A stretch of 64,000 nt of DNA from Amycolatopsis dendrobii (GTDB lineage: Bacteria > Actinomycetota > Actinomycetes > Mycobacteriales > Pseudonocardiaceae), in NCBI RefSeq assembly GCF_014145675.1, contig NZ_JACGZW010000005.1, positions 434,001 to 498,000 on the forward strand, in the 5' to 3' direction. Positions 1-8,851 of this stretch are shown piece by piece (the stretch's first letter is position 1; every line of letters starts with the position of its first letter). A model generated the notes under the pieces. It saw only the letters and a program-made list of their open reading frames with translations. It ran no database searches and was not told where the DNA came from. A program made the position numbers and the translations under genes.

Positions 1-100
1 CGACGTGGTGAGCCCGGACGGCTCGGGCGAGGTGCACCTGCGGTTCGACCGGCTCGCGCCCGGTTTCGCCTACGGCATCCGGTGGAGCCCGGCCGGCTGA
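1..100 (+). CDS. 3' end of an unidentified protein (partial)
   Basis: The frame beginning at base 2 is open from the window edge to a TGA at 98-100, giving about 32 C-terminal residues ending in RWSPAG. The piece has a beta-strand-like alternation (GEVHLRFDRL) but is too short to name. It reads towards the sigma factor gene, with about 280 bp of non-coding sequence between them. Confidence 0.5.
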   Translation, partial: DVVSPDGSGEVHLRFDRLAPGFAYGIRWSPAG

Positions 101-382
101 ACCCCGCCGGCCGGGCCCGGAGCCGGTCAGTGCGTGATCATCGCGATTCCCCTTCCCGATCGGGATTTCTCCGACCGCACCGGGATCGCCGCCGCGCCGC
201 GCCGCGCTACCGGCGGGCGGAACCTGTCCAAGATCTGTCCAGGTCCGGGCGAATTCCGTTGCCGCGCAACGGACAGAAGCTGGACAACACCCGCGCGGGC
301 GCAACATCCGCGCCCGGACGGCCGACTCCCGGATCGAGCGGGCGAGACCACCGCGGCCGCCCGTACGAAAGGAACGACCCCT

Positions 383-1033
383 ATGCCCACCGCCACCGTG
401 CCCGAACCGGTCGAAGGCTACGTCCCGCTCGCCGCGCTGCCGCGCCCGTCCGGGCTGGCCGAAAGACTCGAAACCGTGGTCCGCGCGGCCCGCGACGGCG
501 TCCCCGGCGCGGCTCCGGAACTGCTGGCGCTGCTGAAACCGGTCATCGCGCGCTACTGCCGCGCCCGCATCGGCGGACGCGACCTGTCGTACCTGTCGGC
601 CGACGACGTCGCGCAGGAGGTGTGCATCGCCGTCCTCCAGGCCGTTCCCGGATACGAGGACCGCGGCGGATCCTTCCTGCACCTGGTGCGCGCGATCGCG
701 GCGAACAAGGTGGCCGACGCGTTCCGCGCGGTGTCGCGCGACCGTTCGCGACCGGTGTCCGACGTCCCGGAGAACCCGGATCTCGGCGACGGCCCCGAAT
801 CGCACACGCTGACCGCCGACCTCGGGGCTTCGCTCGGCAGGCTGCTGGCCGGGATGCCGAAGCTGCAACAGGAAATCCTGACGCTGCGTGTCGTCGTCGG
901 CCTGACGTCGGCCGAAACCGCGAAGGCGCTCGGGATCTCGGCGGGCAACGTCCGGGTGACGCAATGCCGCGCGCTGGCGAAACTGCGGGACTCGATCCAG
1001 GAGCAGGGGCTCGCCGAAGCGCTGCTGGCGTGA
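383..1033 (+). CDS. shbA: RNA polymerase sigma factor, ShbA/SigD type
   Basis: This 216-residue protein is an ECF-like sigma factor. Region 2 lies at about residues 55-115 and contains YLSADDVAQEV, the DxxQE-type segment that binds core polymerase and melts the -10. Region 4 lies at about 150-205, with the helix-turn-helix around GLTSAETAKALGISAGNVRV. The spelling of region 2 matches the ShbA/SigD branch of high-GC actinobacteria; in Streptomyces griseus ShbA drives transcription of the principal sigma gene hrdB. ATG 383 was chosen because GAAAGGA lies 8-10 bases upstream; the frame stays open to 134 but lacks a site there. No anti-sigma gene is adjacent, although a STAS protein follows convergently. 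The 282 bp upstream hold no gene. Confidence 0.85.
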   Translation: MPTATVPEPVEGYVPLAALPRPSGLAERLETVVRAARDGVPGAAPELLALLKPVIARYCRARIGGRDLSYLSADDVAQEVCIAVLQAVPGYEDRGGSFLHLVRAIAANKVADAFRAVSRDRSRPVSDVPENPDLGDGPESHTLTADLGASLGRLLAGMPKLQQEILTLRVVVGLTSAETAKALGISAGNVRVTQCRALAKLRDSIQEQGLAEALLA

Positions 1034-1148
1034 ACTCGCAACATCGCCGCAACTGGTCCGGACCACTGGAGAAAAAATCTCCGAAGTTCACCCGCTCGGG
1101 CCACCTCGGCGGCGCGGGCGGGCCCGAAACGCCCGGATCCGGACCGGC

Positions 1149-1565
1149 TCAGCCCGCGTCGAGCCGCCGTTTCATCCGGCGCAGGAACGCGATCCGGTCG
1201 GTCTCCACGCGGACCGCCGTGCGGTCCGGGTAGATGTCGAACACCCCGGTCATCCCGGTTTCGGCCAGCCTGCGGCCCGCCGCGCCCGAGGGGTGCGCGA
1301 GCAGCCGCAGCACCACGCCCTCCGCGGCCGCGCGGTCCTGCGCGGCGCGGAGGACGTGGACGCCCGCGTCGCTCAGCTCGGTCAGCCCGGTCAGGTCCAG
1401 CACCAGCGCCATCGGGCGCTTGGCCAGCGCGAACGTCACCGCCCGCACCACCACCAGCGCGGTGCCGGCGTCGAGTTCCCCCGCCAGCAGCAGCGTGAGC
1501 ACGTCGAGGTCGTCGTAGCGGTACGACGACTTCAGCCGTGCCGATCCCTGTGAGCCGGCTTCCAT
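1149..1565 (-). CDS. STAS-domain protein (anti-sigma factor antagonist-like)
   Basis: The 138 residues form a single STAS domain. A first strand and loop (LTLLLAGELDAGTA) are followed by a hydrophobic strand (MALVLDLTGLTELSDAGV) holding the usual S-D-A-G segment; in SpoIIAA-type antagonists the serine here is phosphorylated by the anti-sigma kinase. Proteins of this class release sigma factors by binding the anti-sigma factor. No kinase or anti-sigma gene is next to it, so its partner is unknown. It converges on the sigma gene with 115 bp between stop codons. Family assignment is firm; the role in sigma control is inference. Confidence 0.75.
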   Translation of the reverse strand: MEAGSQGSARLKSSYRYDDLDVLTLLLAGELDAGTALVVVRAVTFALAKRPMALVLDLTGLTELSDAGVHVLRAAQDRAAAEGVVLRLLAHPSGAAGRRLAETGMTGVFDIYPDRTAVRVETDRIAFLRRMKRRLDAG

Positions 1566-1776
1566 CCGCGTGCAGCACTCCCTGTCCAGGCGGGGCCTGT
1601 CGCGCCCGCTCGTCCACCCGACACCATTCTGGACCTCCGGGCACGGTGACCGCGCTCACACTCCACGCTGGCACCATGTCAACGCGGGCTGGTCCGCTTG
1701 TCCTACGACGAAAGTCGGGAACTGAGTCAGCCCGACCTTCGGCGGGTTCCGTCATTTACCGACATTCACGACGGTG

Positions 1777-1791
1777 GGTCAGTACCTGACC
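1777..1791. promoter_or_regulatory. GGTCAG-TAC-CTGACC inverted repeat upstream of the protease
   Basis: A 6-bp perfect inverted repeat with a 3-bp centre lies 34 bp upstream of the GTG start of the secreted protease. Position and symmetry would suit a repressor or activator site, but no regulator can be assigned. Confidence 0.3.
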
Positions 1792-1824
1792 ACTGCTCCC
1801 CGTACCCACCGGAGATGATCACCA

Positions 1825-2532
1825 GTGCGTATCGCGCGTACCGCCGCAGTCCTGTCCGGCCTGGCCTTCGCCGCCGTCGCCGCGGCGGCCCCGGCCACCG
1901 CCGCCCCCGCTCAGCCCGCCATCATCGACGGCAGCACCGCCGACTCCCTGCACGCCGCCGCCCGGATGTTCGCCGGCGGCCAGGAACTCTGCTCGGCCAC
2001 GCTCATCGCTCCCGACTGGATCCTCACCGCCCGGCACTGCACGCAGGGCGCGGGCGGCAAGCAGATCACCTTCCACGTCGGCAGCCTCGACCAGACCCAG
2101 GGCACCGAGGTCTCCGCGACGTCGGTGCACGACTCCCCCGACGCCGACATCTCGCTCGTCCAGATCGACCAGAAGGTGCAGACCGAGTACGCGCCGCTGG
2201 GCACCGCGAGCGACGTCAACGTCGGCGACACCGCGCAGGTCTACGGCTGGGGCGCCACCTGCACCGACCAGCCCGAGATCAACTGCCAGTCGCAGGTGCT
2301 GAAGGTGGCCAACGTCCAGGTCACCTCGGTCAACTGCCCGGACGGCGCGGCGGGCGTCTCGGTGTGCGCCAACCGCGGCGACGGCATCACCGCCGGCGGC
2401 GACTCGGGCGGCCCGATGTACGCCAACGGCAAGCAGGTCGGCGTCGCGTCCACGAGCGACCGCCAGTCCTACACCGCCTACATCAACATCACCCAGTACC
2501 GCGACTGGATCCAGTCGGTCGCGGGCGTCTGA
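1825..2532 (+). CDS. Secreted trypsin-like serine protease (S1 family)
   Basis: A 235-residue extracellular endopeptidase. Residues 1-27 form a Sec signal peptide (MRIART, then an Ala-rich hydrophobic core ending ATAA). The mature part has the full chymotrypsin-fold triad: His71 in LTARHC, Asp108 in DADISL and Ser194 in GGDSGGP. Several cysteines (HC, TC, NC, NCP, VCAN) are placed to form the usual disulfides. Its length is typical of streptomycete S1A proteases without a pro-domain or carbohydrate-binding tail. The GTG start sits 10 bp after GGAG. A strong hairpin follows the stop. The specificity pocket was not resolved. Confidence 0.9.
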   Translation: MRIARTAAVLSGLAFAAVAAAAPATAAPAQPAIIDGSTADSLHAAARMFAGGQELCSATLIAPDWILTARHCTQGAGGKQITFHVGSLDQTQGTEVSATSVHDSPDADISLVQIDQKVQTEYAPLGTASDVNVGDTAQVYGWGATCTDQPEINCQSQVLKVANVQVTSVNCPDGAAGVSVCANRGDGITAGGDSGGPMYANGKQVGVASTSDRQSYTAYINITQYRDWIQSVAGV

Positions 2533-2536
2533 TTCG

Positions 2537-2578
2537 CAGCGGCCCGGGCCAGGACGGATCCCCTGGCCCGGGCCGCTG
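2537..2578. terminator. Strong bidirectional terminator hairpin
   Basis: Arms 2537-2553 and 2562-2578 are perfect reverse complements (17 bp, GC-rich, 8-nt loop), and TTT follows on the plus strand. The hairpin starts 4 bp after the protease stop and lies 2 bp beyond the stop of the convergent HerA-type gene, so it can end both transcripts. Confidence 0.85.
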
Positions 2579-2580
2579 TT

Positions 2581-5500
2581 TCACCCCTCCCCTCTTCCCT
2601 CCCCGTTCCTGGCCCGCGCGAGCACCTCCTCAAGGCGGAGCGGGCTCGCCGGGTGGTGGCTCAGGCACAGCGGCGTCGACACCCGCCGGAACCCGAACGC
2701 CTCGCCGGACACGTAGAACTGGGCCCGCTCCAGCCGCGAGATGTCCGCCACCGGACTCCCCTTCGCCCGAGCCATCTCGTTCGCCGCGGCGATCTGCGCC
2801 GGGCTGTTGAGCCGCCCGAAGAACTGCGTCATCGCGTTGCCGGCGATCTGATTGTGCAGGCCCTTCGGCGCCTGCGTCGCGAACAGCAGCCCCAGCCCGT
2901 ACTTCCGGGCCTGCGCGGCGAGCACGATCGTGCTGCGCGTGCTCGCGGTGAGCGACCCGGACGCCGCGAGCGTCTGCGCCTCGTCCATCACGAACAGCGC
3001 GCCCAGCGGCCGGTCCCCCGCCGGATTCCGCTTGATCCACGCGAACAGCTCCATCTGCAGCTGGTTCACGAAGCTCTGCCGCTGCGCCTCGGCGGGCAGC
3101 CCGGCGAAGCTGATCACCGAGATCCGCGCCCGTTTGCCGCCGGCCGGGGTGAGCAGCAACGCCGGGTCGACCGGGGTCCCGGCTCCGGCGAACAGCGGGT
3201 CGTTGACCATCGCGGCCTTGAGCAGCTCCGCGACCTCAGCGGCGATCTTCCGGCCTCCGTTGAGATTCGTGACGCCCTCGGGGAGGTCTTCGAGGACGTC
3301 GATCAGCTCCGGCAGGCTCCGCGACCCGGTGCGGGCGTGGTGCACGATCGTCTGCCGCAGCACAGCCAGGCCGATGTCCGCCTTCGCGGTGCTGCCGGTG
3401 AGCCGGGCCTGCGGCGCGAGAGCGGCTACCGCCACCTCGACTGCCGCGGAGAACTCGTCCTCGTCGTCCAGCACCCCCGCGAAGTCCGGCAACGGCTCGA
3501 ATCCGAGCGGACGCCCGGTGGCGCGGCCCGGGGTCCAGACGACGACGTCGGTGCCCTCGAAGTAGCGCTCGGCGAGCTGGGCGTCTTCCGGCCCCCAGCC
3601 GCTCGGCGGACTCGGCCACGCGTCGCCGAGGCGGGCGAGGTCGTTGTTCGGGTCCAGCACGATCGACGACACGCCGAGCAGCGCGCATTCCTCGATGATG
3701 CGGCGCAGGAGCACGGTTTTCCCCGACCCGGAACCGGCGAAGACGGCGGCGTGCTTGCGCAGAGCGGAGAGTTCGATGCGGACGGGCTTGCCGGAGCCGG
3801 TTTCGGTGCCGAGGGTGAGGGTGCCGTCAGGTGGCGGGTGGGTCCCGTCGGAACGAGGGGCCTGCGCGCTTCCGTTGCGGGCGGATCGCTGCGTTTGCGC
3901 TGGTACAGAGGTGGGTTGCGCGAAGAGGGGCGGCTGGGTCGGTGAGTGCTGGACCGGGGGCGCGGTGCGCTCGGGGCGTTGCGCGGTATCGGGCAGGACG
4001 CCGGAGAGCAGCTGGGACCGGCGCGCGGGACGGCGGTCGATGAGCCATTCGTGGACGTCCGGGCCGCCCTTGACGAACATCTCGTCCAGCGCCCAGAACG
4101 TGCGGACGTCCGCTTCGGACATTTTGCGCCGCTTCCCGCCGGCGGCTTCGAAGGCCCGCAGCTCGGCTTGGGTCTGCTTGCCTTTGGACCACGACGAGTT
4201 CCTGATCACGACGAGGTGCCGGTTGTCCGCTCCCCGTCGCTGTCCGGCGGCCGAACGAGCCTTCCGGAACCGGTTCAGCACCGCGACAGCATGATTCGCG
4301 GCGATCGCGCGGAACGCCCAATGCTCCTCAAGATCCGAAGCCTCGTCGAGGGTGTGGGTGAGCCAGGCGTGCAACTCGCCGTCGCTGCCGCGGGTGTCCC
4401 ACTCCATCTCGTCGTCGCCGACCTCGGTGATCCAGCCGCGCAACGCGGCCGAGAGCAGCCGGGGCATGACCTCGTCCTCGACCTTGTGGTCGAGCAGCGC
4501 TGACGGATCCGCCTCGGCACGGAGCTGCTCGAACCAAGCATCGAGTTCGGCGAAACGATCAAGCTTCGGGTGGGAACGCTCAGGCAGCGCCGTCGGCGTA
4601 TCCGGATCGAAGGTGGTCATTTCCACCACTCGCTCGGCCCGGACGCACGCCTCGATGTGCGCACCGACTCGCTTCAGCATCTCCCGTGGGGTGCATTCCT
4701 CCCACGGGCCGTCGAATGCCGAGGCGGCCACCGGCCAGGTCGCATGCGGAGGAGTGAAATCCATCGCGGCGTAGGCGACCCCGAGACGCCGTTCCACCAG
4801 GCGCCGACCCACTTCGCCGTCCAAGACCCGTCCGAGCGTGCGCGTTTCCTCGAACCGGTCGGGCACGGTGTCGGCAGCCTTCTCCTTGACCAGTTCCCAC
4901 GTCGAGGGCAGGCACGCGAGCACGGTCACTGTCCGGCGGGTGATGTCCCGCAATCCCATCAGCCCGTCGGAGATCTGGGCGACAACCAGGTCGGTTGTCC
5001 CTGACCTTCCGCTTTCCCTCTGCAGCTTGTCCGAACTGGCGACCAGCGTGTCGAACTGGTCGACGCTGATCACCAGCGGCCCGGTGAGCGCAAGCAATCG
5101 CGTGATGTCGTGCACCTGCGCCGACGAGGACTTGGGCTTCATCCCGATGCCCCATTTGCGACGAGCACCGGACTTCGTTTCCTCGTTGCGGCTGAGATAC
5201 TCGTTGCCGACCTCGTTGTGAGTCGCATCGTCCGAGGCGTACAGCACCAGTGCGCGGGCCGTGTCCGCACATTCGATCGCGACCTGCCGGTCCAGTTTTC
5301 GCAATCCAGCCAGAAACGCTTCGAGATGCGACCGGCTCAACCTCCGGCCGCTCAGCAACGCCGTAGTGCTTTCCCACGGCACGTCGCTGCGCTCGCACAC
5401 CCGCCGCACGAAGCTGCGCACCTGCGGCTCCCCTGATCCGTCCAACCGCGACAGCCCCTGACGCAACGCGTCGGCCGCGTCCTCCCAAAACGCGTCAGCG

Positions 5501-5781
5501 GCAGTGAGGTTGTCCAGGAAGAAGTAGCCGCCTGCCTGATGCGCCGCCCGCCGGACCATGCCGAGCAGATGCGTCTTGCCGACGCCCTTCATCCCCTGCA
5601 TCGCGAGGCCGATCGGGCTCGGTCCGTCACTCGCGGCCGCATGGCGGATCCTGGCGTCGATCGCGGCCATCACGTCGGCGTGCAAACCGTCGACGTGGTA
5701 GGGCGAATCCCGCCACACGTGGTCAGGCGCGTCGACCCAGTCGAAGCGCAAGGTCGCCAGAACAGCGAGGTGTTCGATCAT
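2581..5781 (-). CDS. AAA+/HerA-like double ATPase, last gene of TIR cassette
   Basis: A 1066-residue protein with two separate P-loop modules. The N-terminal half carries Walker A GMKGVGKT (63-70) and a Walker B-like strand LVISVDQFD (about 236-244), followed by a sensor-like strand (TVTVLACLPSTWELV), which resembles an AAA+/STAND loader. A long alpha-helical middle and a Pro/Gln-rich linker (about 590-660) lead to a HerA/DUF87-type module with Walker A GSGSGKT (683-689), VLDPNNDL, Walker B LFVMDEAQT (D933-E934) and ATQAPKGLHNQI. HerA-class pumps are hexameric ATPases that move DNA or energise partner effectors in several defence systems. The first module has Gln where the catalytic Glu of DE is expected. 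ATG 5781 overlaps the upstream stop by 4 bp, so translation is coupled. The function of the fusion is inference. Confidence 0.8.
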   Translation of the reverse strand: MIEHLAVLATLRFDWVDAPDHVWRDSPYHVDGLHADVMAAIDARIRHAAASDGPSPIGLAMQGMKGVGKTHLLGMVRRAAHQAGGYFFLDNLTAADAFWEDAADALRQGLSRLDGSGEPQVRSFVRRVCERSDVPWESTTALLSGRRLSRSHLEAFLAGLRKLDRQVAIECADTARALVLYASDDATHNEVGNEYLSRNEETKSGARRKWGIGMKPKSSSAQVHDITRLLALTGPLVISVDQFDTLVASSDKLQRESGRSGTTDLVVAQISDGLMGLRDITRRTVTVLACLPSTWELVKEKAADTVPDRFEETRTLGRVLDGEVGRRLVERRLGVAYAAMDFTPPHATWPVAASAFDGPWEECTPREMLKRVGAHIEACVRAERVVEMTTFDPDTPTALPERSHPKLDRFAELDAWFEQLRAEADPSALLDHKVEDEVMPRLLSAALRGWITEVGDDEMEWDTRGSDGELHAWLTHTLDEASDLEEHWAFRAIAANHAVAVLNRFRKARSAAGQRRGADNRHLVVIRNSSWSKGKQTQAELRAFEAAGGKRRKMSEADVRTFWALDEMFVKGGPDVHEWLIDRRPARRSQLLSGVLPDTAQRPERTAPPVQHSPTQPPLFAQPTSVPAQTQRSARNGSAQAPRSDGTHPPPDGTLTLGTETGSGKPVRIELSALRKHAAVFAGSGSGKTVLLRRIIEECALLGVSSIVLDPNNDLARLGDAWPSPPSGWGPEDAQLAERYFEGTDVVVWTPGRATGRPLGFEPLPDFAGVLDDEDEFSAAVEVAVAALAPQARLTGSTAKADIGLAVLRQTIVHHARTGSRSLPELIDVLEDLPEGVTNLNGGRKIAAEVAELLKAAMVNDPLFAGAGTPVDPALLLTPAGGKRARISVISFAGLPAEAQRQSFVNQLQMELFAWIKRNPAGDRPLGALFVMDEAQTLAASGSLTASTRSTIVLAAQARKYGLGLLFATQAPKGLHNQIAGNAMTQFFGRLNSPAQIAAANEMARAKGSPVADISRLERAQFYVSGEAFGFRRVSTPLCLSHHPASPLRLEEVLARARNGEGRGEG

Positions 5782-6404
5782 GACGCCTCGATGGAGAGCA
5801 GATGATTGTCCTCACCGCCGATGCGCACGGCCGCCTCCCGGTCCGCAGGAGTGAGAGCCTTGCGATTGGACTCGGGCACCAAGTGCGCCTGCCCGGTGCG
5901 GCTCAGCTGTTTGAGCACTGCGTCGACCTCAGTGCTCGCGGCACCGCCGAGCAACGGCCGGAGGTCAGCAAGGCCGACCCAGCCGCGGGGCGAGCGGGCG
6001 AGCTTCCGGTACGCCGTGCGGATCTGTTCCTCCAGATCCGCCGCCGGCGGCGCTTCCCCGCCGGTGAAAACGTCCTTGAGGGAGACGTCGTGCAGCCGCA
6101 GGTACTCGAAGAACCGGTTCAGCGCCAGGTAGGCCACCACGGTCAACGTGCTGCGCACCGGCTTCGGCGGAGTCAGCGCGGCGAGTTCCTCCTCGCACCA
6201 GACCCAGCCGTCGTCGGTCAGCTGGTGCACGAACGCTCGGCCGGATTTCCGGCTGCTGACGTACTTTTCGTTGAGCTTGAGCCGGTCTTTCCCGTCGAGG
6301 GCGAAGCCTGCTTCCTTCCGCAGCTGCGGGTTCGACATCTCCTGGCCGTGCACCATCAGCGCCATCATCGCCGCGGACTGCTTGTGGCTCAGTCGTTCGT
6401 GCAT
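5778..6404 (-). CDS. Two-winged-helix adaptor protein of the TIR cassette
   Basis: This 208-residue protein has no enzymatic motif. Residues 1-75 look like a winged helix: LSHKQSAAMMALM and NPQLRKEAGFAL helices, then a basic wing ending GRAFVHQLTDDGWVWC. Residues 125-205 look like a second one (GWVGLADLRPLL, STEVDAVLKQLSRTGQAHLV, then RKALTPADREA). Such small tandem-wHTH proteins sit beside ATPases in several conflict systems and act as DNA- or protein-binding adaptors. ATG 6404 has GAAAGGA 6-12 bases upstream. The stop overlaps the start of the HerA-type gene (ATGA). The frame stays open far upstream, but that part is only a shadow of the neighbouring ATPase gene. Confidence 0.65.
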   Translation of the reverse strand: MHERLSHKQSAAMMALMVHGQEMSNPQLRKEAGFALDGKDRLKLNEKYVSSRKSGRAFVHQLTDDGWVWCEEELAALTPPKPVRSTLTVVAYLALNRFFEYLRLHDVSLKDVFTGGEAPPAADLEEQIRTAYRKLARSPRGWVGLADLRPLLGGAASTEVDAVLKQLSRTGQAHLVPESNRKALTPADREAAVRIGGEDNHLLSIEAS

Positions 6405-6472
6405 CCGCCGTCCTTTCTCACCGGGCGGCCCGGCCGCGGGCGCGGCGGGGCGTGGGGATTCGCGGGGCGCGG

Positions 6473-8080
6473 CTAGCTGCCGGTCACCCGCACGTCGAGC
6501 ACTCGCCGGGCCCAGTCCAGGACTTTCTGGACCCGTGGCGGCGGCGGGATCGCGTCGTCGTCGTCCCGGCGCGGGCGCAGCAGCACCGCCAGGTCCGCGC
6601 CGAGTTCTTGTGCGCGCACGCTGTCTCCGGCGCCGACCGCGGCGGGCATTTCGCTCGCGAGGTCGTCGACGAGGTCCCACAGTCCGGGCCGGAGGCGGGC
6701 GTGCACTGCTTGCCGCAGCAGGGAAACGAGGTCGGTTTGGCCGGTGTCGACCAGGGTCCGGCCCGCGCCGATCTCGTCGGCGAGGCTGCGCGCGACTTTC
6801 GCCGGGCCGTTCACCGAGCTGAGCCGCAGGTGCCGCAGATTCCCGAGGTATCCGGACAGCTCGCGCGGATCGGTTCCTTCGGTGAGCACCGGGATCAGCC
6901 TGCGGTCCTGGCCCAGCGTGCGGTGCAGGAACAGCTCGACCTCCGCGAGCTGCCACCGGCTCGCCTTGCCGTCGATCACCAGGCACAGGTGCCGCGCGTC
7001 GGTCTCCGCGCGGCCGAGCCAGGACCGGTCGCCCGACAGCGATCTGCCGACCCGGATGCCGAGTTTTTCCAGCTCCGCCACCACGTTCTTGGACACCTCG
7101 AGGTTCGAGCGGGGCATGCTGACCTGGATGTCGTAGGCGAAGTTCTGCGTCTTGGTGCGCACCGCCGCCACGTAGGCGTCCCGGTTTTCGGCCAGCAGTT
7201 CGGTCCGGTCGAAGGAATGCGCGATCACCGCGGCGACTGTCTCGAGGGCGAATCCGATCTGGTCCGCGCCCGGGCTTTTCTCCAGCAGCACGGGCAACTG
7301 CTCGCCGAAGGTCCAGTACGACACGTACGGCAGCGTGAGGTGCCGCGCGATCACCGCGGGCGGGACATCCTGGTCCAGCCAGCTGTCGAAGAGGCTTCGC
7401 GTCTCGTTGAGACAAATTTCCCGCCAGTTTTCCGAGCGGTCGTACTCCTCGCGCGTGTCGAACCGCGAGAGCACCGGCAGCACCGGCAGCTGCGGACGGT
7501 CGTAGGGCAGGGCATTCCGCGCGGCATTCGCTCGGCGCGCGACATCGACCGCGCCGCGCAGGCTCTGCATGTTCGCGGTGTAAAGGACGACCAGCCGGTC
7601 GGGCAAATGCGCGGTGCAGATGCCGCCGACGTCGGAGATGCCGGTGCGGCTGTCGAGCAGGATGTAGTCGTAGTCCGCGGTCCACGCCTCGCGGCAGCGT
7701 TCGAGGTACTCGCCGAACTCGTCGTCGTACAAGCTTTCCCAGTCGATTCCCTGTACCTGTGCTGGGTAATCGGGGCTGTCGGCTCCCGCGGGAAGGAAGT
7801 CCAGCGCGCCGGTCACCGTGTCCAACTCGACCGGGAGGACGTGCCGGTTCGGCTGGACGGAGCCCGCCCGGAAGTCGGTCACGAGGTCGACGACCCCGCC
7901 CTGCAGCTCCGGGTTCAGCCGCGGGCGGAAGTACTCGCGCAGGCCCGGCGCTTCGAGGTCCCAGTCGACGCACAGCACGCGATGGCCCCAGCGGGCCAGC
8001 AGCACCGCGACATTGGCCAGCGTGAAGCTCCGGCCCACCCCGCCTTTGTAGGAGTAGAACGTGATCACGGTTCCGGCCAT
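6473..8080 (-). CDS. KGGVGR-variant ParA/MinD-like ATPase with TIR-like domain
   Basis: A 535-residue protein. The N-terminus is a SIMIBI ATPase with a deviant P-loop, YKGGVGRS at residues 11-18: the signature lysine K12 is kept, but the usual Walker A lysine is R17. A switch strand follows (YILLDSRTGISD, D143). This KGGVGR variant is known as an actinobacterial family tied to signalling and conflict loci such as the FxSxx-COOH genes. Residues about 314-420 form a TIR-like fold (YDIQVSMPRSN...VVAELEKLGI...HLCLVIDGKASRWQLAEVE...RRLIPVL) that keeps a W-x3-E pattern. The C-terminal 110 residues are helical. It starts 4 bp after the TIR gene, so the two are probably cotranscribed. Whether the TIR-like part is catalytic is unknown. 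Confidence 0.78.
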   Translation of the reverse strand: MAGTVITFYSYKGGVGRSFTLANVAVLLARWGHRVLCVDWDLEAPGLREYFRPRLNPELQGGVVDLVTDFRAGSVQPNRHVLPVELDTVTGALDFLPAGADSPDYPAQVQGIDWESLYDDEFGEYLERCREAWTADYDYILLDSRTGISDVGGICTAHLPDRLVVLYTANMQSLRGAVDVARRANAARNALPYDRPQLPVLPVLSRFDTREEYDRSENWREICLNETRSLFDSWLDQDVPPAVIARHLTLPYVSYWTFGEQLPVLLEKSPGADQIGFALETVAAVIAHSFDRTELLAENRDAYVAAVRTKTQNFAYDIQVSMPRSNLEVSKNVVAELEKLGIRVGRSLSGDRSWLGRAETDARHLCLVIDGKASRWQLAEVELFLHRTLGQDRRLIPVLTEGTDPRELSGYLGNLRHLRLSSVNGPAKVARSLADEIGAGRTLVDTGQTDLVSLLRQAVHARLRPGLWDLVDDLASEMPAAVGAGDSVRAQELGADLAVLLRPRRDDDDAIPPPPRVQKVLDWARRVLDVRVTGS

Positions 8081-8084
8081 CGCT

Positions 8085-8660
8085 TCAGAGCCTCGGGAAA
8101 CGGGACGCGGGCGGGACGTCCGGCTGGGGCGTGAGCACCGGCCAGTCCGCGCGCCACGCCGGCGCGTCGCTCAGCAGTTCCTCGATCTCGGCCGCGATGC
8201 GGTTCATCCGGTCGTGGAAACCGATGTATTTGGGCGAGACCTGGAATTGCTCGTACGGATGATTCCATTCGGTCAGATTCTCCCAGCGGCGTTCGTGCGC
8301 GTACGGTGGGAAATTCTTCGAATCGCAGTAGATAACCGGGTAGATCAGGGTGGCCGGGCGGTCCCCGCCGGCCAGTTTCTCGCGGCGCTCCATCGAGGCC
8401 CACTCGGCGAGGCACCATTCGTCGTAGAAGTACTTCGGGGAGCACACCGGGACCAGGATCCTGGTGTGCCGCAAGGCGGAGCGCACCTCGTCCGGCCAGC
8501 GCCCGCCGACCCGGACCGATCCGTCGAAGAACACCTCGGCCTCCCGGTCGAGGTTGCCGTCGAGCAGTTCGCGCAGCCGGGGCTGGAAATGGTTGCGCAC
8601 CCATCGGGCGATCGGATCGGCGGTCCGCAGATAACTGATGAAAACATCATAGTGGTACAC
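8085..8660 (-). CDS. TIR-domain protein, first gene of the cassette
   Basis: A 191-residue TIR protein. The first strand YDVFISYLRTADPIARW is at residues 4-20. VFFDGSVRVGGRWPDEV forms the BB-loop region, and SPKYFYDEWCLAEW (74-87) carries the S...W...E pattern, with Glu86 at the place of the catalytic glutamate of NAD-cleaving TIRs. The second half (PVIYCDSKNFPP... and a helical tail) resembles TIR proteins encoded with large NTPases. The frame is open to 8870, but that upstream part is Arg/Ser-rich and lacks conserved sequence. GTG 8660 follows GGGGAG by about 10 bp and starts right at the domain. It heads the minus-strand operon. It is divergent from the SEFIR gene, with 191 bp between starts. 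NADase activity is inference from the motif. Confidence 0.8.
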   Translation of the reverse strand: MYHYDVFISYLRTADPIARWVRNHFQPRLRELLDGNLDREAEVFFDGSVRVGGRWPDEVRSALRHTRILVPVCSPKYFYDEWCLAEWASMERREKLAGGDRPATLIYPVIYCDSKNFPPYAHERRWENLTEWNHPYEQFQVSPKYIGFHDRMNRIAAEIEELLSDAPAWRADWPVLTPQPDVPPASRFPRL

Positions 8661-8851
8661 CTGGGCAGCGCTCCCCGTCGATTTCCGCGGCCGTGGCTGT
8701 GCTCGACTCGGCCACCGACGATACCTTCGGCCCCGGCGCGGACAAGGGACAGATTCTGGACATTTTGTGGCCGAAAACCGCGGTCGCCGGTCGCGCCGGG
8801 GGCCGGAGCCGAAACTGGACCGGTCGCTGCCGCCGGAATCCGAGGAGACCG

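Noticed and set aside
5778..7973. Long minus-strand open frame of about 730 codons ending with the wHTH protein
   Set aside because: Its first 520 codons are Arg/Pro-rich and lie over the ATPase gene in another frame. The real gene begins at ATG 6404 with a good ribosome-binding site.
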